NCBI GenBank assembly: GCA_030220185.1
Contig: JASPKZ010007250.1
Span: forward strand, 3,731,501 to 3,795,500
DNA: 64,000 nucleotides
Reading direction: 5' to 3'
Source: Diploptera punctata
Taxonomy: Eukaryota > Arthropoda > Insecta > Blattodea > Blaberidae
Part shown: positions 51,770-62,231 of the stretch, one piece after another
How the letters are laid out: each line of letters opens with the position of its first letter
Position numbering within the stretch: position 1 is the stretch's first letter
The notes under the pieces: generated by a model
Database searches by the model: none
Told to the model about the DNA's origin: nothing
The model's input: the letters and a program-made list of their open reading frames with translations, nothing else
Position numbers and translations under genes: made by a program

Positions 51770-51965
51770 CGTCCTCAACTAAGTTATTAAACTTCTTCAA
51801 GTTATTCTAATATGGAGGCCTTTCGAAAACAATGTTTCATCTTCTGCGTTATAAAATAAAATAAGTTAAAATACCTTCTTAGGTAAAGTCCATCGTCCTT
51901 AACTTTTAAAATATGTGATCTTTATGCCTGTAGGCCTTTCAGGACATCCGCCCCATCTTCAGCAG
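51770..51965 (-). repeat. Dispersed repeat X, two blocks
   Basis: Minus strand: GCTGAAGATGGGGCGG, CCTGAAAGGCCTACAGGC, TTAAGGACGATGGAC, then GCAGAAGATGAAACAT and AGTTGAGGACGACTG. Inverted blocks occur at 52847-52940, so the stretch between is bounded by inverted copies of X. Confidence 0.45.
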
Positions 51966-52065
51966 TTCATTTTTCGCTACAGCATCCAGGTTGATGTTTG
52001 ATGCTGCTGGTCCTAATGTGGCTTTGTTTGAAGTCTGTTCCTTCTTTCTGAATAGCCCTATATTT

Positions 52066-52353
52066 GTATAACTGTAGGCTTTCACGGCCGGCGTCTTGAT
52101 CCCTATTAGGTTCGTCTTCCGGGCATATAGGCCGTGGTCCAGTCGTTCTTCTACTCGACGTTTCGTCTACTGCTGCGGTAGACATCTTCAGGAGATACTG
52201 CGTGCTCTCTGTGAACTCCTCAACAGTCGGCTGCAGACTGGCTGGTCGTTGGAAACTCCCTCCCTATTTATAGGCACGCCCCTGGTGGAGAGGCGGTTTT
52301 CTGCGCGGTCCGTGTTGCGTGCTGTTTTGTCCAGGCTGTCGCTAGCAGAAGTC
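52066..52353 (-). mobile_element. Retrozyme-like/Penelope-like solo repeat, 288 bp, 14-bp duplication
   Basis: ATAGCCCTATATTT flanks at 52052-52065 and 52354-52367. Minus strand in order: a GC-rich region, CCTATAAATAGGGAGGG (a strong TATA box, about 90 bp from the 5' end), CTGAAGATG, a GTCTAC/GTAGAC hairpin, GAAACGTCG, a GTCG/CGAC helix, ACCACGGCC, GCCCGGAAGACGAACC and a terminal CGGCCGTGAAAGCCTAC. It is the cleanest copy of the family and has no protein frame; the 72-codon frame through it is coincidental. Confidence 0.82.
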
Positions 52354-52367
52354 ATAGCCCTATATTT

Positions 52368-52846
52368 CCTTAGACAATATTTAATGTGTAGCTATGTTGT
52401 AGGTATACTTTTCTATTCTTTTATATTTTGCATTTTTTCCAAGCCAATTATTTAATCAAATTATATGTTATGATTATTATTATTGTTCTTGTTTTAATAT
52501 TTTTTGTTCTTTCCTTGTCATCTGTACACACTTTTATTAATGGACATCTTCGTTGTAAGGTCCCAAAACAAATTAATTAAATTCATTTTTTTAGATGTCT
52601 TTTTCAATTTACATCCTGTTAATATGCGAATGAATCAAAATGTTAAAACACCAAATGTTTAAAATAAAAATTTAGCTTAGAGTTAATGAGGTCTTTCTTC
52701 TTTTACAATAAAAAAATGAAATTTATGTAAAAATGACTGGAATATTTCAAAATTGGCTCAAATTATTTTAATCATCATGCTCACCATTATAAAAGTTTAG
52801 GTTTCGCTTCCGTTGAGTCTCTTACAGTATCTCAAGATTCAATACT
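52368..52846. other. Unassigned gap
   Basis: AT-rich; nothing recognised. Confidence 0.35.
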
Positions 52847-52945
52847 CTTAAAATTCATTCCAAGAGCAGAAGCAGAAGATGAAACATGTTTCGTAAAGTC
52901 TCCTGAACATTTGACAAACATTTAAATGTTGAGGACGACTGGAAT
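52847..52945 (+). repeat. Dispersed repeat X, inverted block
   Basis: GCAGAAGATGAAACATGTTTCG and ATGTTGAGGACGACTGG, the inverse of the blocks at 51770-51860. Confidence 0.45.
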
Positions 52946-53267
52946 CTCAGATAGCAGTTTCATATTTTTAATTATCTCAAGATCCGTTGAGCTTATTCTT
53001 ATATCTGAACATGTTTTCATTTCTCCAGCATTTTTAAACCATCTTTAGTATTCGTGCTTTTTCGATTGATGCTCAAATACTTCTTTGGTAAACGATTACG
53101 ACATATTCTATGAAATAGATTTAATTAATTATTTTGATATGTTTAGATATCTTCTTCTTTGTTTTAGACTTGTATTCTTTCACGAATGTCAGCCTTTTCC
53201 TTTTTATCCAAACTATTTAAACCTAAAAGAGGATGCAAAATGTCCATCTGTTCAGCTTGTAAAGTAG
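52946..53267. other. Unassigned gap
   Basis: Nothing recognised; a 60-codon AT-rich frame at 53085-53267 has no domain. Confidence 0.35.
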
Positions 53268-53427
53268 TTTTTTTTCGCGATAGTGCGTTTTGTCGTACTT
53301 ACAGCAATGGCGACCATTATTGAAAGTTCAACTTCCTACATTTCGGGGTTGCCAACTTAAATAACTATACTGTAAAGTACATTTACACCCCACGTGCGGG
53401 AAGTAAAACCACTGCCCTCTATATATA

Positions 53428-54643
53428 CGAGGGCGGATCGGAAAGTAACGCACAATAATTTTTTTTAAAAAGTTTAATAGTAAAAAAAAGGGAAAAAATC
53501 ACAAATGAACTTACATCTTTTACCTACTTTTCGACATAGTCACCAACTTTCTCAACACATTTTTCCCATCGTGTTACCAGTTTCAATATGCCCTGTTCGT
53601 AGAAGTCCGTTTGGTTGGAGTGTAGCCATCTGCGCACTGCTGATTTCACTTCCACATCTGTCTCAAAGCGTTTGCCGGCCAGGAATTTCTTCATGGGACC
53701 AAACAGATGAAAGTCCGATGGTGCAAGATCCGGACTGTATGGTGGATGCTGGAGCACCTCCCAACCAAATTCGGCGATTTTCTGACGAACGACAGCAGCA
53801 ACATGGGGGCGAGCATTGTCATGAAGAAGTTTAACGTTAATGTTGTGACGTTTGTCACGAATGGCACGACGCAACTTCACCAAAGTTTTAATGTAGGCCG
53901 CAGCATTCACAGTGGTCCCGTGTTCAGCAAAGTCCACCAATAAAACACCATGCATATCCCAGAACACTGTCACAAGCACTTTCCTGGCAGATTGAGCCAC
54001 TTTGAATTTTTTCTTTACTGGGGAACCAGCATGTTTCCACTCCATTGATGCCTGCTGCCATCATTCACTGGCCCTTGTGGTCGTCTGTCAGGTTCTTAGG
54101 CACCCAGCGAGCACTAACTTTACGGAATTTCAAATTTTCATGAACAATATCGTACACCGCACCATAGGAAATGTTGAACTTCTGCGATAAGGCTCGCAGT
54201 TGCACACGCCGGTCGTTCAGAATTGCCGCCTCAATGCCTCTGACATTCTGCGGGATTGCTGCTGTTGTCGGCCGGCCGGAGAGTGGCGAATCACTAAGGT
54301 TCACGCGTCCCTCTTGGAAGAATGTGCACCACCTGGAGACATTGCTACGGTCCATACAATCATCCCCATACACGCCACGCATGTCCCTGTGAATTTCACT
54401 GGGTTTATGCCCTTTGGCCCACAAAAATCGAACAACACTTCTCTGTTCCTCACAGGTGGATGACTGTAGCATGCGCGCCATCTTTGTTGCATAGTTCAAG
54501 CTTCTCTCGCAAGAGGTGCACCTGAGAAAAAAATACCATCTGTAGTGAAAACTTCAAACTATATCTCTGTGAAATTTCAACATTCTAGCTGCAATACCAA
54601 GGCAGAAAAAAATTATTGTGCGTTACTTTCCGATCCGCCCTCG
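53428..54643 (-). mobile_element. DD34D mariner, 1216 bp, with near-perfect inverted ends
   Basis: TA duplications at 53426-53427 and 54644-54645. The inverted ends begin CGAGGGCGGATCGGAAAGTA and stay identical for about 38 bp. It carries a transposase gene with a deletion. Ends look intact, so it could in principle be mobilised in trans, although its own enzyme is defective. Confidence 0.96.
53524..54499 (-). pseudogene. Mariner transposase lacking the first catalytic Asp
   Basis: N-terminal frame 54499-54065 carries both DNA-binding helix-turn-helix motifs: QRSVVRFLWAKGHKPSEIHR and LRALSQKFNISYGAVYDIVH, ending TDDHKGQ then a stop. C-terminal frame 54045-53524 starts MEWKHAGSPVKKKFKV and carries LLHDNARPH and YSPDLAPSDFHLF, with 34 residues between the two Asp residues (DD34D). 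The segment that normally holds GDETW and the first Asp is missing between them (roughly 45 codons), with a frame change at the junction. Catalysis is therefore impossible, while DNA binding may persist. Confidence 0.93.
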
Positions 54644-55084
54644 TACTACGTACAATGTATATACAGAAAATATCCAAAAGGTAGTGTTAATATACATTAT
54701 ACGAAACAAATCACTGCATTTAAATGAAGTGAACTTTATTCGAAACAATATAAAACAGTAAATATGTACTTACGGCCATGTTATCAATAATTGTTCTCAA
54801 GGCCTTCTGTTGTTTCAATTAATAAACATGTCCACACCGTTAATGTTAGTTAATTGTTTATAACGAACGAAAATATTTCCAACAAAGATGCTATTATTTT
54901 ACTATTATTTATGATTTTGAAAACACCATCGCGCAAAAAAACCATGTACAACGCACGTTTGTTAAGTGTTTTACAGAATCTCGGAAATTAAAAACCGAGC
55001 TGCAGCGAGGTTTTTAAACATTTTTCCTTGATTCTGTAATAACCACTTTCCTACTTCTCATCGTAATATACTATTATGTTAGAA

Positions 55085-55372
55085 TTCACAAGCCTGCCCA
55101 GAATGTTAAAAGGTGGCATCTCCACCACTGGAAGTAAAATACCTTGTGTTAGACTAGGAAACTGCACAAGAGAAACTCAAATTACTGGAAACAATCTCAA
55201 TAAAACCGGATGGTTGATAACATGGACGACACTAGCAAATAAATTCTAAAAATAAAAATAAAATTCGTTACTCTGAATATCGATGGTATTAATAAATACA
55301 AAATAGGAACTTCTAGAAAATTATCAAAAGGAAATATGTAAAGTGGAAGTGATGTAAGCGCACTAATTCAAG
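55085..55372 (+). mobile_element. LINE 5' fragment with endonuclease start
   Basis: A leader (AGGTGGCATCTCCACCACTGG, GTAAAATACCTTGTGTTAGA) and the frame IKIKFVTLNIDGINKYKIG at about 55258-55320. This matches the N-terminus of APE-type endonucleases (LNIDGI for the WNI/WNV block). Truncated soon after. Confidence 0.55.
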
Positions 55373-55407
55373 GAGGTGTTAAATTACAATAAAACAAAAA
55401 TATTTTA

Positions 55408-55880
55408 CAATGCGAGGTTGGGAAGTGGTTTTTACAGAAACGAGGATATTATTAAAAACCGAGCAATAGCCAGGTTTTTAATTTCCGAGATTCTATAAAA
55501 CATTTCACAAACGTGCGTTGTACATTATTTTTTGCACGATTGTGTTTTCAAAATAATAAATAAAAGTAAAGTAATAACATCTTTGTTGAAAATATTTGCG
55601 TTCATTATAAACAACTGACTAACGTTATCAGTTTATCCAACGTTTATACGGTAAATGCCGAAAATAACTTAGTTGAGATTACAGCAGGCTGTGACACCAA
55701 TCAGTCATAAAATGGCGGCAAGTACGAATTTATTGTTTTATATTGTTTCAAATAAAGTTCAGTTCATTTAAAATGCAGTGATTTGTTTCGTATAATGTAT
55801 ATTAACACTACCTTTTAGATGTATTTTTGTACATACATTGTACGTAGTATACATAAAGGGCAGTGGTATCACTTCCCGCT
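55408..55880 (+). mobile_element. Repeat R, copy 4
   Basis: TTACAATGCGAGGTTGGGAA through CATACATTGTACGTAGTATA to GGGCAGTGGTATCACTTCCC, opposite orientation to copy 3, so copies 3 and 4 form a large inverted pair separated by about 330 bp. Confidence 0.88.
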
Positions 55881-56245
55881 GCGAGGGAACAATATAAAAT
55901 AATAAATACGTACTAACCGCCATTTTATTACTGATTGGTGTCACAGCCTGCTGTAGCAGCGAGGAGGTTTACGGCCAAGTGTGCAATGGCAACCAAAACT
56001 TTTCAAGCTCTATACATCGATTTCTGCGAACTGGATTATAATTTATTTTAATAACAAGTGAATCAAATCATTTGGAATAAATAAATAAATAATATTTTAA
56101 TTAAACATACTGGCGGCCCGAATTTTAATAGGCAACTCGGCAAAAATGTATTCAGTCATTCACAATTTTATGAAAAAAAAACGATTTTGTTGATACACTC
56201 GATGAACGTAGTAATCTTGCAGCCGGATCTCGGACTATTACATAT
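55881..56245. mobile_element. Repeat R variant, inverted extension
   Basis: CGTACTAACCGCCATTTTAT and GTGTCACAGCCTGCTGTA at 55906-55957 are an inverted copy of 55673-55748. Then GGCCAAGTGTGCAATGG and CTATACATCGATTTCTGCG match 38613-38993 inverted. Confidence 0.8.
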
Positions 56246-56510
56246 TTACGCTGACTCGTTTCAATTCATCACATCGATATGTCTTTTCTCACAATAGAAA
56301 TACCGTATAAAAATGCGTAGGGTATAACACGAAACAAAATAAAGGAGAACGAATCTTATGAAACGTTTGGCATCGCTTTTATACTCATATCTAACAGCCT
56401 GAAGCTGTAACCACGTGGTACAAAGAATAAATACGGTATTCATACAGTAGAGAAATATAAATAATGTAAAAATGGGAAGATCACAGAAGTAAAAGAATTC
56501 TATCAATATT
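56246..56510. other. Unassigned gap
   Basis: Nothing recognised. Confidence 0.35.
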
Positions 56511-56514
56511 AGTT

Positions 56515-56680
56515 TAGGAAATGCGACTATATATTATGTGAAAGATATTCGCTATCAGATATCAATAAAACTTAAAAAGATTTTTGAAAATGTTAATTAG
56601 GAAATGCGACTATATATTATGTGAAAGATATTTGCTATCAGATGTCAATAAAACTTAAAAAGATTTTTGAAAATGTCAAA
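56515..56680. repeat. 83-bp tandem duplication
   Basis: TAGGAAATGCGACTATATAT starts at 56515 and again at 56598; the units differ at about three positions, suggesting a recent event. Confidence 0.9.
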
Positions 56681-57577
56681 AAGAAAAGTAATTACACTCA
56701 GACTGTCTTCAAATTATGAAAATAAATTTTAGAGTGGATTTATATCTTAGAATATTGGCATTCTGAAAATAAATACCTTTAAAAATATATTCTTCTTAAA
56801 TGTAATTTGTAGGATTTTCATCATGTTTATTTCCAAAATCACTCCTCGGAGGAAGACGTATTGGATGTTCATGCACTGTCTATCCATCTCTTGGCTGGTC
56901 TTCGTCTTGTTCTTTAAAAATATGTTAATTTAAAATATGCTATAACATTGCCCTACATTTAAAAAAAATAACGTTGATGGAAGACATGATTCTGAAATTA
57001 ATGTAAGGATAAATGAGGCGGTCAGAGAACAAGGGGCACAAGTAACAAAAACTTAGTTTAGAGAAAATTAAGTTTAAAGATCAACGAGAATATAAAATTC
57101 CAGGAATATCTGACAAGTCTCATAAATTGTGTTTATGTTCCTTATATATGAGTCCATTTATCCGTAAAATATGATCACATTCAATATATACCTACATAAG
57201 TCCATACTATAACTTTTTTTTTCATTAAGAGTCACTTGTAGCCCTTTTCCTCCAAGCAATATTTTGAAATAGATTAACCACGAAAAGTAGATTCATACCA
57301 AAGTTTTTATTATGACTGGAAAAACGTACTTATCCAAAGAGTTACAAATTACGACAATATTAATGGAAAAATCAGTTTTAAAGTTCATTGGACTTAAAGG
57401 AAATTTAAATTTAAATTTACCTTATATTATTTTTGATGAGGCTATGAAATCTAATTAGTAGATTAGCATTAGATACTCTATTATTTATGAATTAAAAGTT
57501 TATACTGGAGTACTGCATTCATGGATACATTCTCTTACCCGCCTCTCCACATGAATGTTTCCCTTCCTGTCTGTATG
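56681..57577. other. AT-rich low-repeat region
   Basis: No transposon motif seen. This is one of the few stretches without an obvious mobile element and may be ordinary intergenic or intronic DNA. Confidence 0.4.
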
Positions 57578-58008
57578 TTATTTGCCTGCATTCGTTCCTC
57601 TTTTTTGCTTTATTTTTATCCAATTTTCTCGTTTACTAATCCTCTCTCTGCCAACGTGCAATAAATGAACATCTTCTTCTGTAGGTCCTGTAATGCCGGG
57701 TTCTTCAATGCCATCTTCATTGGAATCAATCAGGAGAAAAAAAACACAAATGATTAATCTTCTTATTTTAAAAATCATACTTTTATAATAAACCTTATTG
57801 AATTGCAAATCCTGCAGATTTAAATCATATTATATCTTTAGATAGTTAAATAATTTCCAATTATATCAAAATGTATCGGAAAAAACTATAATTTCATAAT
57901 ATAGGCCTACAATTGTGAAAATATAAATAAAGTAGTTAAAATATTTTACTTACCATGAAGGCTGAGGTTAAGTGCATTCTCATCTTCATCAGATTCAGAT
58001 TCAGACAT
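57578..58008 (-). CDS. Candidate two-exon small gene or first exons of a larger gene
   Basis: Exon 1 (58008-57954): ATG then MSESESDEDENALNLSLH and one extra base, followed by a consensus donor GTAAGT. Exon 2 starts after a pyrimidine-rich tract and AG at 57714; joining gives phase 1 and continues in frame DGIEEPGITGPTEEDVHLLH, then a basic SKRENWIKIKQKRGTNAGK and TAA at 57578. About 63 residues: an acidic Ser/Glu-rich N-terminus then an acidic and a basic segment. Beyond the stop the same frame reads HTDRKGNIHVERR and then GTAAGA, a possible further donor, so the stop may interrupt a longer ancestral frame. I do not recognise the family firmly; the basic R/K-W-K-R-G pattern recalls N-termini of multicopy insect genes related to transposases. 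Expression is unproven. Confidence 0.4.
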
Positions 58009-58256
58009 AATAATATTTGATAAATCAATAAACCTCGAAGAGTCACCAGCACTGTATTAAATACTAATAATACAATAATAATATTGACGTAAAATTTGTT
58101 GGAAACATAAAAATACATCGCTCCAAGTTTGAGTCCACCTAGCTGTTGGAAGCCAAGGAGTACAGCTACAGAAGTACCACTTGTTCTTCAAGCAGAAGAG
58201 CTATTTTTCTGAGTGATTTTCTAAGACTCCACTGTATGTCAGAATCTGTTAAACTC

Positions 58257-58259
<3 letters not shown>
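58009..58259. other. Possible upstream region of the candidate gene
   Basis: No TATA box or other element is clear. AT-rich. Confidence 0.25.

Positions 58260-58299
<40 letters not shown>
58260..58299. repeat. (TA)n microsatellite
   Basis: About 20 TA units. Confidence 0.96.
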
Positions 58300-58300
<1 letters not shown>

Positions 58301-58534
58301 TGGGCACCAAACAGTTTGTCATATTAGCTAACCATTTCTGCACTTAACTCATTTTTCTTAAATATCACTTGTACCCTTGTCCTCTGACCGCCTCAAATAA
58401 GGTGAATTCTGCGATATCAAAACTAAATTGTGTTTTATGAGATACTTATACATATATACATAGTCTTCAGCATTATCCACTATTTCCTTAACATTTCGTT
58501 GTGGTATTCGCAAATTTGACCATGTTACACCGTC

Positions 58535-59270
58535 CCTGAAACAATTATCGTGGTTTCGTCTAAGAGATCGTAGAACTGTCCATTCCCTATCCCTTCTCTA
58601 TAAAATACTTCACACATCATCGCCTAATTATTTATCACGCCGCTTCATCAGACTATCCGACACACATAATCTTGACACTCGTTCCCATCAGCACATTGTC
58701 CTTTATATCCCGTCATCACACTGTATATTATTCATTATCTTTTACGGTGTCACTTACCAAAACATGGAATTCCCTTCCGCCCTATGTCAGAGACTGTCAA
58801 ACTATAATATCCTTCAAAAACAAACTAAAGAATTATTTAATAACAAACTAACTTATGCACCTCACTGATAGTATTCTTTTAGCAATATTAATATATTTAA
58901 TTATTTATGTACATAATATTAAGAATAACAAATATTTTTATTTGTTTTGTTTTAAATATTGTATAATCGTAAAATTAGTTTTCTATATCTCATTATTTTC
59001 CTGTTTTTTATATACACTAGACAGGGACAATTTAATGTCTTGCTTGTATACATTTTATTATTAGTTTTAGTCTTAATTTTAACTAATATTAACTGGTTGT
59101 ATTATAGATCGTAATACGTATATTAGATATTATCTTTTGATCAAATTTTTACTTAGTGTTTAATATTAGAGTTAGTTAAGATTGTTATATTCTGATGTAA
59201 TATATGTTTGCCCTGGTGAGTGGAAGAGAAGGCCACATGGCCTTAACTCCACCAGGCTAAATAAATCTAA
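58535..59270 (+). mobile_element. CR1/Jockey-type LINE 3' region, copy 2
   Basis: Plus strand: LSWFRLRDRRTVHSLSLLYK, SPNYLSRRFIRLSDTHNLDT, then frameshifted NMEFPSALCQRLSNYNILQK (the LWNSLP-equivalent) and KTKELFNNKLTYAPH before the stop. The 3' end is CCTGGTGAGTGGAAGAGAAGG, CATGGCCTTAACTCCACCAGG and TAAATAAAT. It provides the empty site for the MITE in copy 3. Confidence 0.88.
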
Positions 59271-60424
59271 TCTAAATTCTAAAAACCAATAAAATGTTTA
59301 GTACAATAATGAGTAAAATGACTTAATGTGAGAAACATGTGAATTATAATTGGAACAATATGTAAATTTAATTCTGCAGAAATTGATTTTTGGGAAGCCT
59401 TCAGTTGTGATTTCTAAAAGAGATAATTAAGGAAGATGTTGATTTAAAAAAATGCTAATTTTAAAATTTAAATTATGTGTTTCATAAAAAACAATCAAAA
59501 TAACTACCTAAACGACAGTTTAGACTTCTCTATAATGGAAGACTTGAGAGGAAGATTCTTCTAGAATCGACGTATCCATAAAATTATTTTTCACAAAGAA
59601 GGTATGGAGAGATCGTTTGCTAGTTACAAAAGACCTAAATCTAAGTAATTTTGAGACTTTAAAGGAGTCATTGCTGCCGCCAGCGAAATTTAAAGGCGGC
59701 AATTTGAACAACAGACTAACAACGCTTCACATTATAAATAACCCTTTATCATATGCAACCCACAAACTTACTCTTAGGACCCAGCAGTGGGTCAGTACAC
59801 ATGGTTTGAGAAACCCTGCCATAAAATTTTAAGCATTAAAATGTTTCATACGGACATAGAATAAAGTATTTTCAATTTAATTACAATCTACATAAAATAA
59901 CTAATATAAAATATAACTAATTTTCATTACTAGCGATTTATGAAGTCTCGCACACTGCATGGATGAAGACTCATACATTATTAATATGAAATAATTTTTA
60001 CTACAACGTTATCTCATGCCCCAGTCTGCAAAATCCCCGGAGTATTTACAGTGTTTCTGTTCCAGGAAATTCACTTTAGTTAATTGTTTAGTGTATATGT
60101 TTCTCATAGAGAGAGACAAGATGTCAACTCATACATTCGTTCATTAAGAAAATTATTTCCATTTATAAATTGTGTAAATATGATACTTAAATTAAAAATT
60201 AATTGTTAATTTAGAAACGAAATAATCCTGCATTTTAAAGCTATTGCCGTATCCTATTGCCTTTGCGAAAAGGCGAGGAAAGCCGGGGAACTGGAAGTAA
60301 ATCTTTAACAAGTAAAGTCTCTTATACGTAACTCCTCAATTCAAGTTCATGGATTTCTCAACTTTAATTACAGTAAGAGTAATCGCCTATATTTGAAACG
60401 GTAGGCGTTAAAATTTATGTCATT
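59271..60424. other. Unassigned region
   Basis: AT-rich; the 71-codon plus frame at 59617-59832 has no recognisable feature. Confidence 0.35.
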
Positions 60425-60435
60425 ATACTACTAAA

Positions 60436-60559
60436 TTGTGGAAAGCAACAGGAAGCTACCACACCTATAATTCCCTAGTAAAGCTGCAAAACATAGCATG
60501 AAAATGCTATAATTGCAATGAAAGACCTGCACTCGGGCAGAATTACTATGGATGGATGA
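60436..60559 (+). mobile_element. SINE family 1a, 5'-truncated, 11-bp duplication
   Basis: ATACTACTAAA flanks at 60425-60435 and 60560-60570. Only the last 124 bp remain, from GTGGAAAGCAACAGGAAGCT to ACTATGGATGGATGA, including the CATAGCAT-GAAA-ATGCTATA hairpin. Truncation with a duplication shows target-primed insertion by LINE machinery. Confidence 0.93.
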
Positions 60560-60599
60560 ATACTACTAAACATATCACATAAATTTTAAGAAATCTTTA

Positions 60600-61245
60600 C
60601 ACATATAACCTTGACACTCGATCCATCAGCACATTGTCCTTTATATCCCTCCTCATCACACTGTGTATTATTCATTATCTTTTACAGTCTCACTTACCAT
60701 AACATGGAATTCCCTTCCGCCCTATGTCAGAGACTGTCAAACTATAACATCCTTAAAAAACAAACTAAAGAATTATTTAATAACAAACTAACTTATACAC
60801 TTCACTGATAGAACTTTTAACAAAAATTGAATATAATTATTTATAAAAATAATTTTCTGATTATATTTTTTTTGTTTTTATATACATTCGACAGGGACAG
60901 TGAACCAATAATTTAATTTATCTTGCTTGAATGGATTCTATTATTAGTTTTAGGGCCAGTTTCACCAACAGAGGTAACTGTATTAAGCCAGTTTATGCTA
61001 TGCATTATACATGAGGAAAACTGGCGTAATACAGTTACCTCTGTTGGTGAAATTGACCCTAGTCTTAATCTTAATTAACTGGTTGTATTATAGATCGTAA
61101 TATAATACATATTAATTTATTGATCAAATCTACATTTAGTATTTAATATTAGAGTTATTATATTCTGATGTAATATATGTTTGTCCTGGTGAGTGGAAGA
61201 AAAGACCACATGGTCTTAACTCCACCAGGCTAAATAAATAAATAA
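60600..61245 (+). mobile_element. CR1/Jockey-type LINE 3' region, copy 3
   Basis: Same region as 58535-59270, starting near LDTRSISTLSF-equivalent codons and ending TCCACCAGGCTAAATAAATA. A 107-bp MITE interrupts it at 60953-61059. Confidence 0.88.
60953..61059. mobile_element. Short MITE, 107 bp, TA duplication
   Basis: Arms of about 42 bp, GGGCCAGTTTCACCAACAGA and its inverse, differ at about three positions. TA at 60951-60952 and 61060-61061. The uninterrupted LINE copy at 59060-59075 (AGTTTTAGTCTTAA) shows the empty site. The element is almost a pure hairpin, Stowaway-like. Confidence 0.9.
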
Positions 61246-61254
61246 AATAATTCA

Positions 61255-61797
61255 TAGAAAAAATACATAAAACGATTATTCTTTCAGTTATATTATACGG
61301 AAGCGAAGCATGGACTCTTGCTTTAAGAGTGAGAAAAGATTACAAACATTTGAGAATCCATCCATCCACAGTAATTCGGCCCGAGGGTAGGTTTTCACTG
61401 CAATTTTAGCATTTTCATGCTATGCTTTGCAGCTTTACTAGGGAATTATAGGAGTAGTGAAGAAAAACAATTTAGATTGGAGTAAAAACACGAACAAAGG
61501 GGTGAATGCAGAGGACTTTATAACAGTGATCTACACAATATTTATGGGAAATAAGAAGAGTTACGTCTCGTAGACTGCGATGGTCAGAATATACGGGACG
61601 AATGGGGAATGAATGGAGAACCAACAGGTAGTAAATAATGAGGAGGGAGAATAGAGAATAACATTAAATATGATTTGAAGGTGCTGAATTATACAGGAGA
61701 AGATTGTAAAATATTGGCTCAGGATAGGGGTGTACGGAGATCTGTGTTAAGTGGGATGAATATTTTCTGATTCGATAGTGCATGTGAATTAAAACTT
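61255..61797 (+). mobile_element. RTE-type LINE, 5'-truncated, interrupted by a SINE fragment
   Basis: Plus strand: SVILYGSEAWTLALR-like block to 61356, then from about 61460 NKGVNAEDFITVIYTIFMGN-like, RRLRWSEYTGRMGNEWR-like and the 3' end TTCTGATTCGATAGTGCATG. Strongly diverged, without a clear tandem tail. Confidence 0.82.
61357..61459 (-). mobile_element. SINE family 1a, 5'-truncated fragment in an RTE-type LINE
   Basis: TCCATCCATCCACAGTAATT to CTTTACTAGGGAATTATAGG: the terminal about 100 bp with the GCATTTTCATGCTATGC hairpin arm. It splits the RTE-type copy. Confidence 0.88.
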
Positions 61798-62223
61798 TTT
61801 TTCTAAAGATGTCAGATATATGTGGAGAAACAAGGACAATATTCAACATTAAGAACGGAATTTCTCGATAGAACACAAATATAATCGCACTTTATTTTAA
61901 TTCCCGAAATGTGAAATATATTTCAGAGATAAAAACAAAAGATTACCTAGAACGTCATAGAATAGTGTGAGTCTGGAAGTAGTTAGAAAGGAAAACGTGG
62001 TAATTTACAGGTTTCACAGATACAAACACTTAATTATTGAAAAAAAGGACGAGACGATAAGGTATGGGTGAAAGGGACGAATGGTGAACAAATTAAAAAT
62101 TAAGCACAAAAAAATGTATACACATTAAAAATCGATATATACATAAATAAAATAATGACAGTATTGTTTTAATGAAGCTATTCTGGTTGTTCCATTAAAA
62201 TATTTTTAAAAAATATATGGGAT
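61798..62223. other. Unassigned gap
   Basis: AT-rich; nothing recognised. Confidence 0.35.
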
Positions 62224-62231
62224 ATATACAT

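Larger units (their letters stand above)
53268..55076 (-). mobile_element. Repeat R, copy 3, interrupted by a mariner
   Basis: Left part 53268-53427 (TTCGCGATAGTGCG, GGCGACCATTATTGAAAG, GTGCGGGAAGTAAAACC) and right part 54646-55076 (CTACGTACAATGTATATAC, CATCGCGCAAAAAAACC, CCACTTTCCTACTTCTCATC). Together they align with the uninterrupted copy at 31313-31910. Confidence 0.9.

Noticed and set aside
51967..52185. 72-codon frame through the 288-bp retrozyme-like element
   Set aside because: The conserved features are RNA helices with compensatory changes that would alter the protein; the frame is not kept in other copies.
53505..53834. 109-codon plus-strand frame opposite the mariner transposase
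   Set aside because: A shadow of the transposase reading frame on the minus strand.
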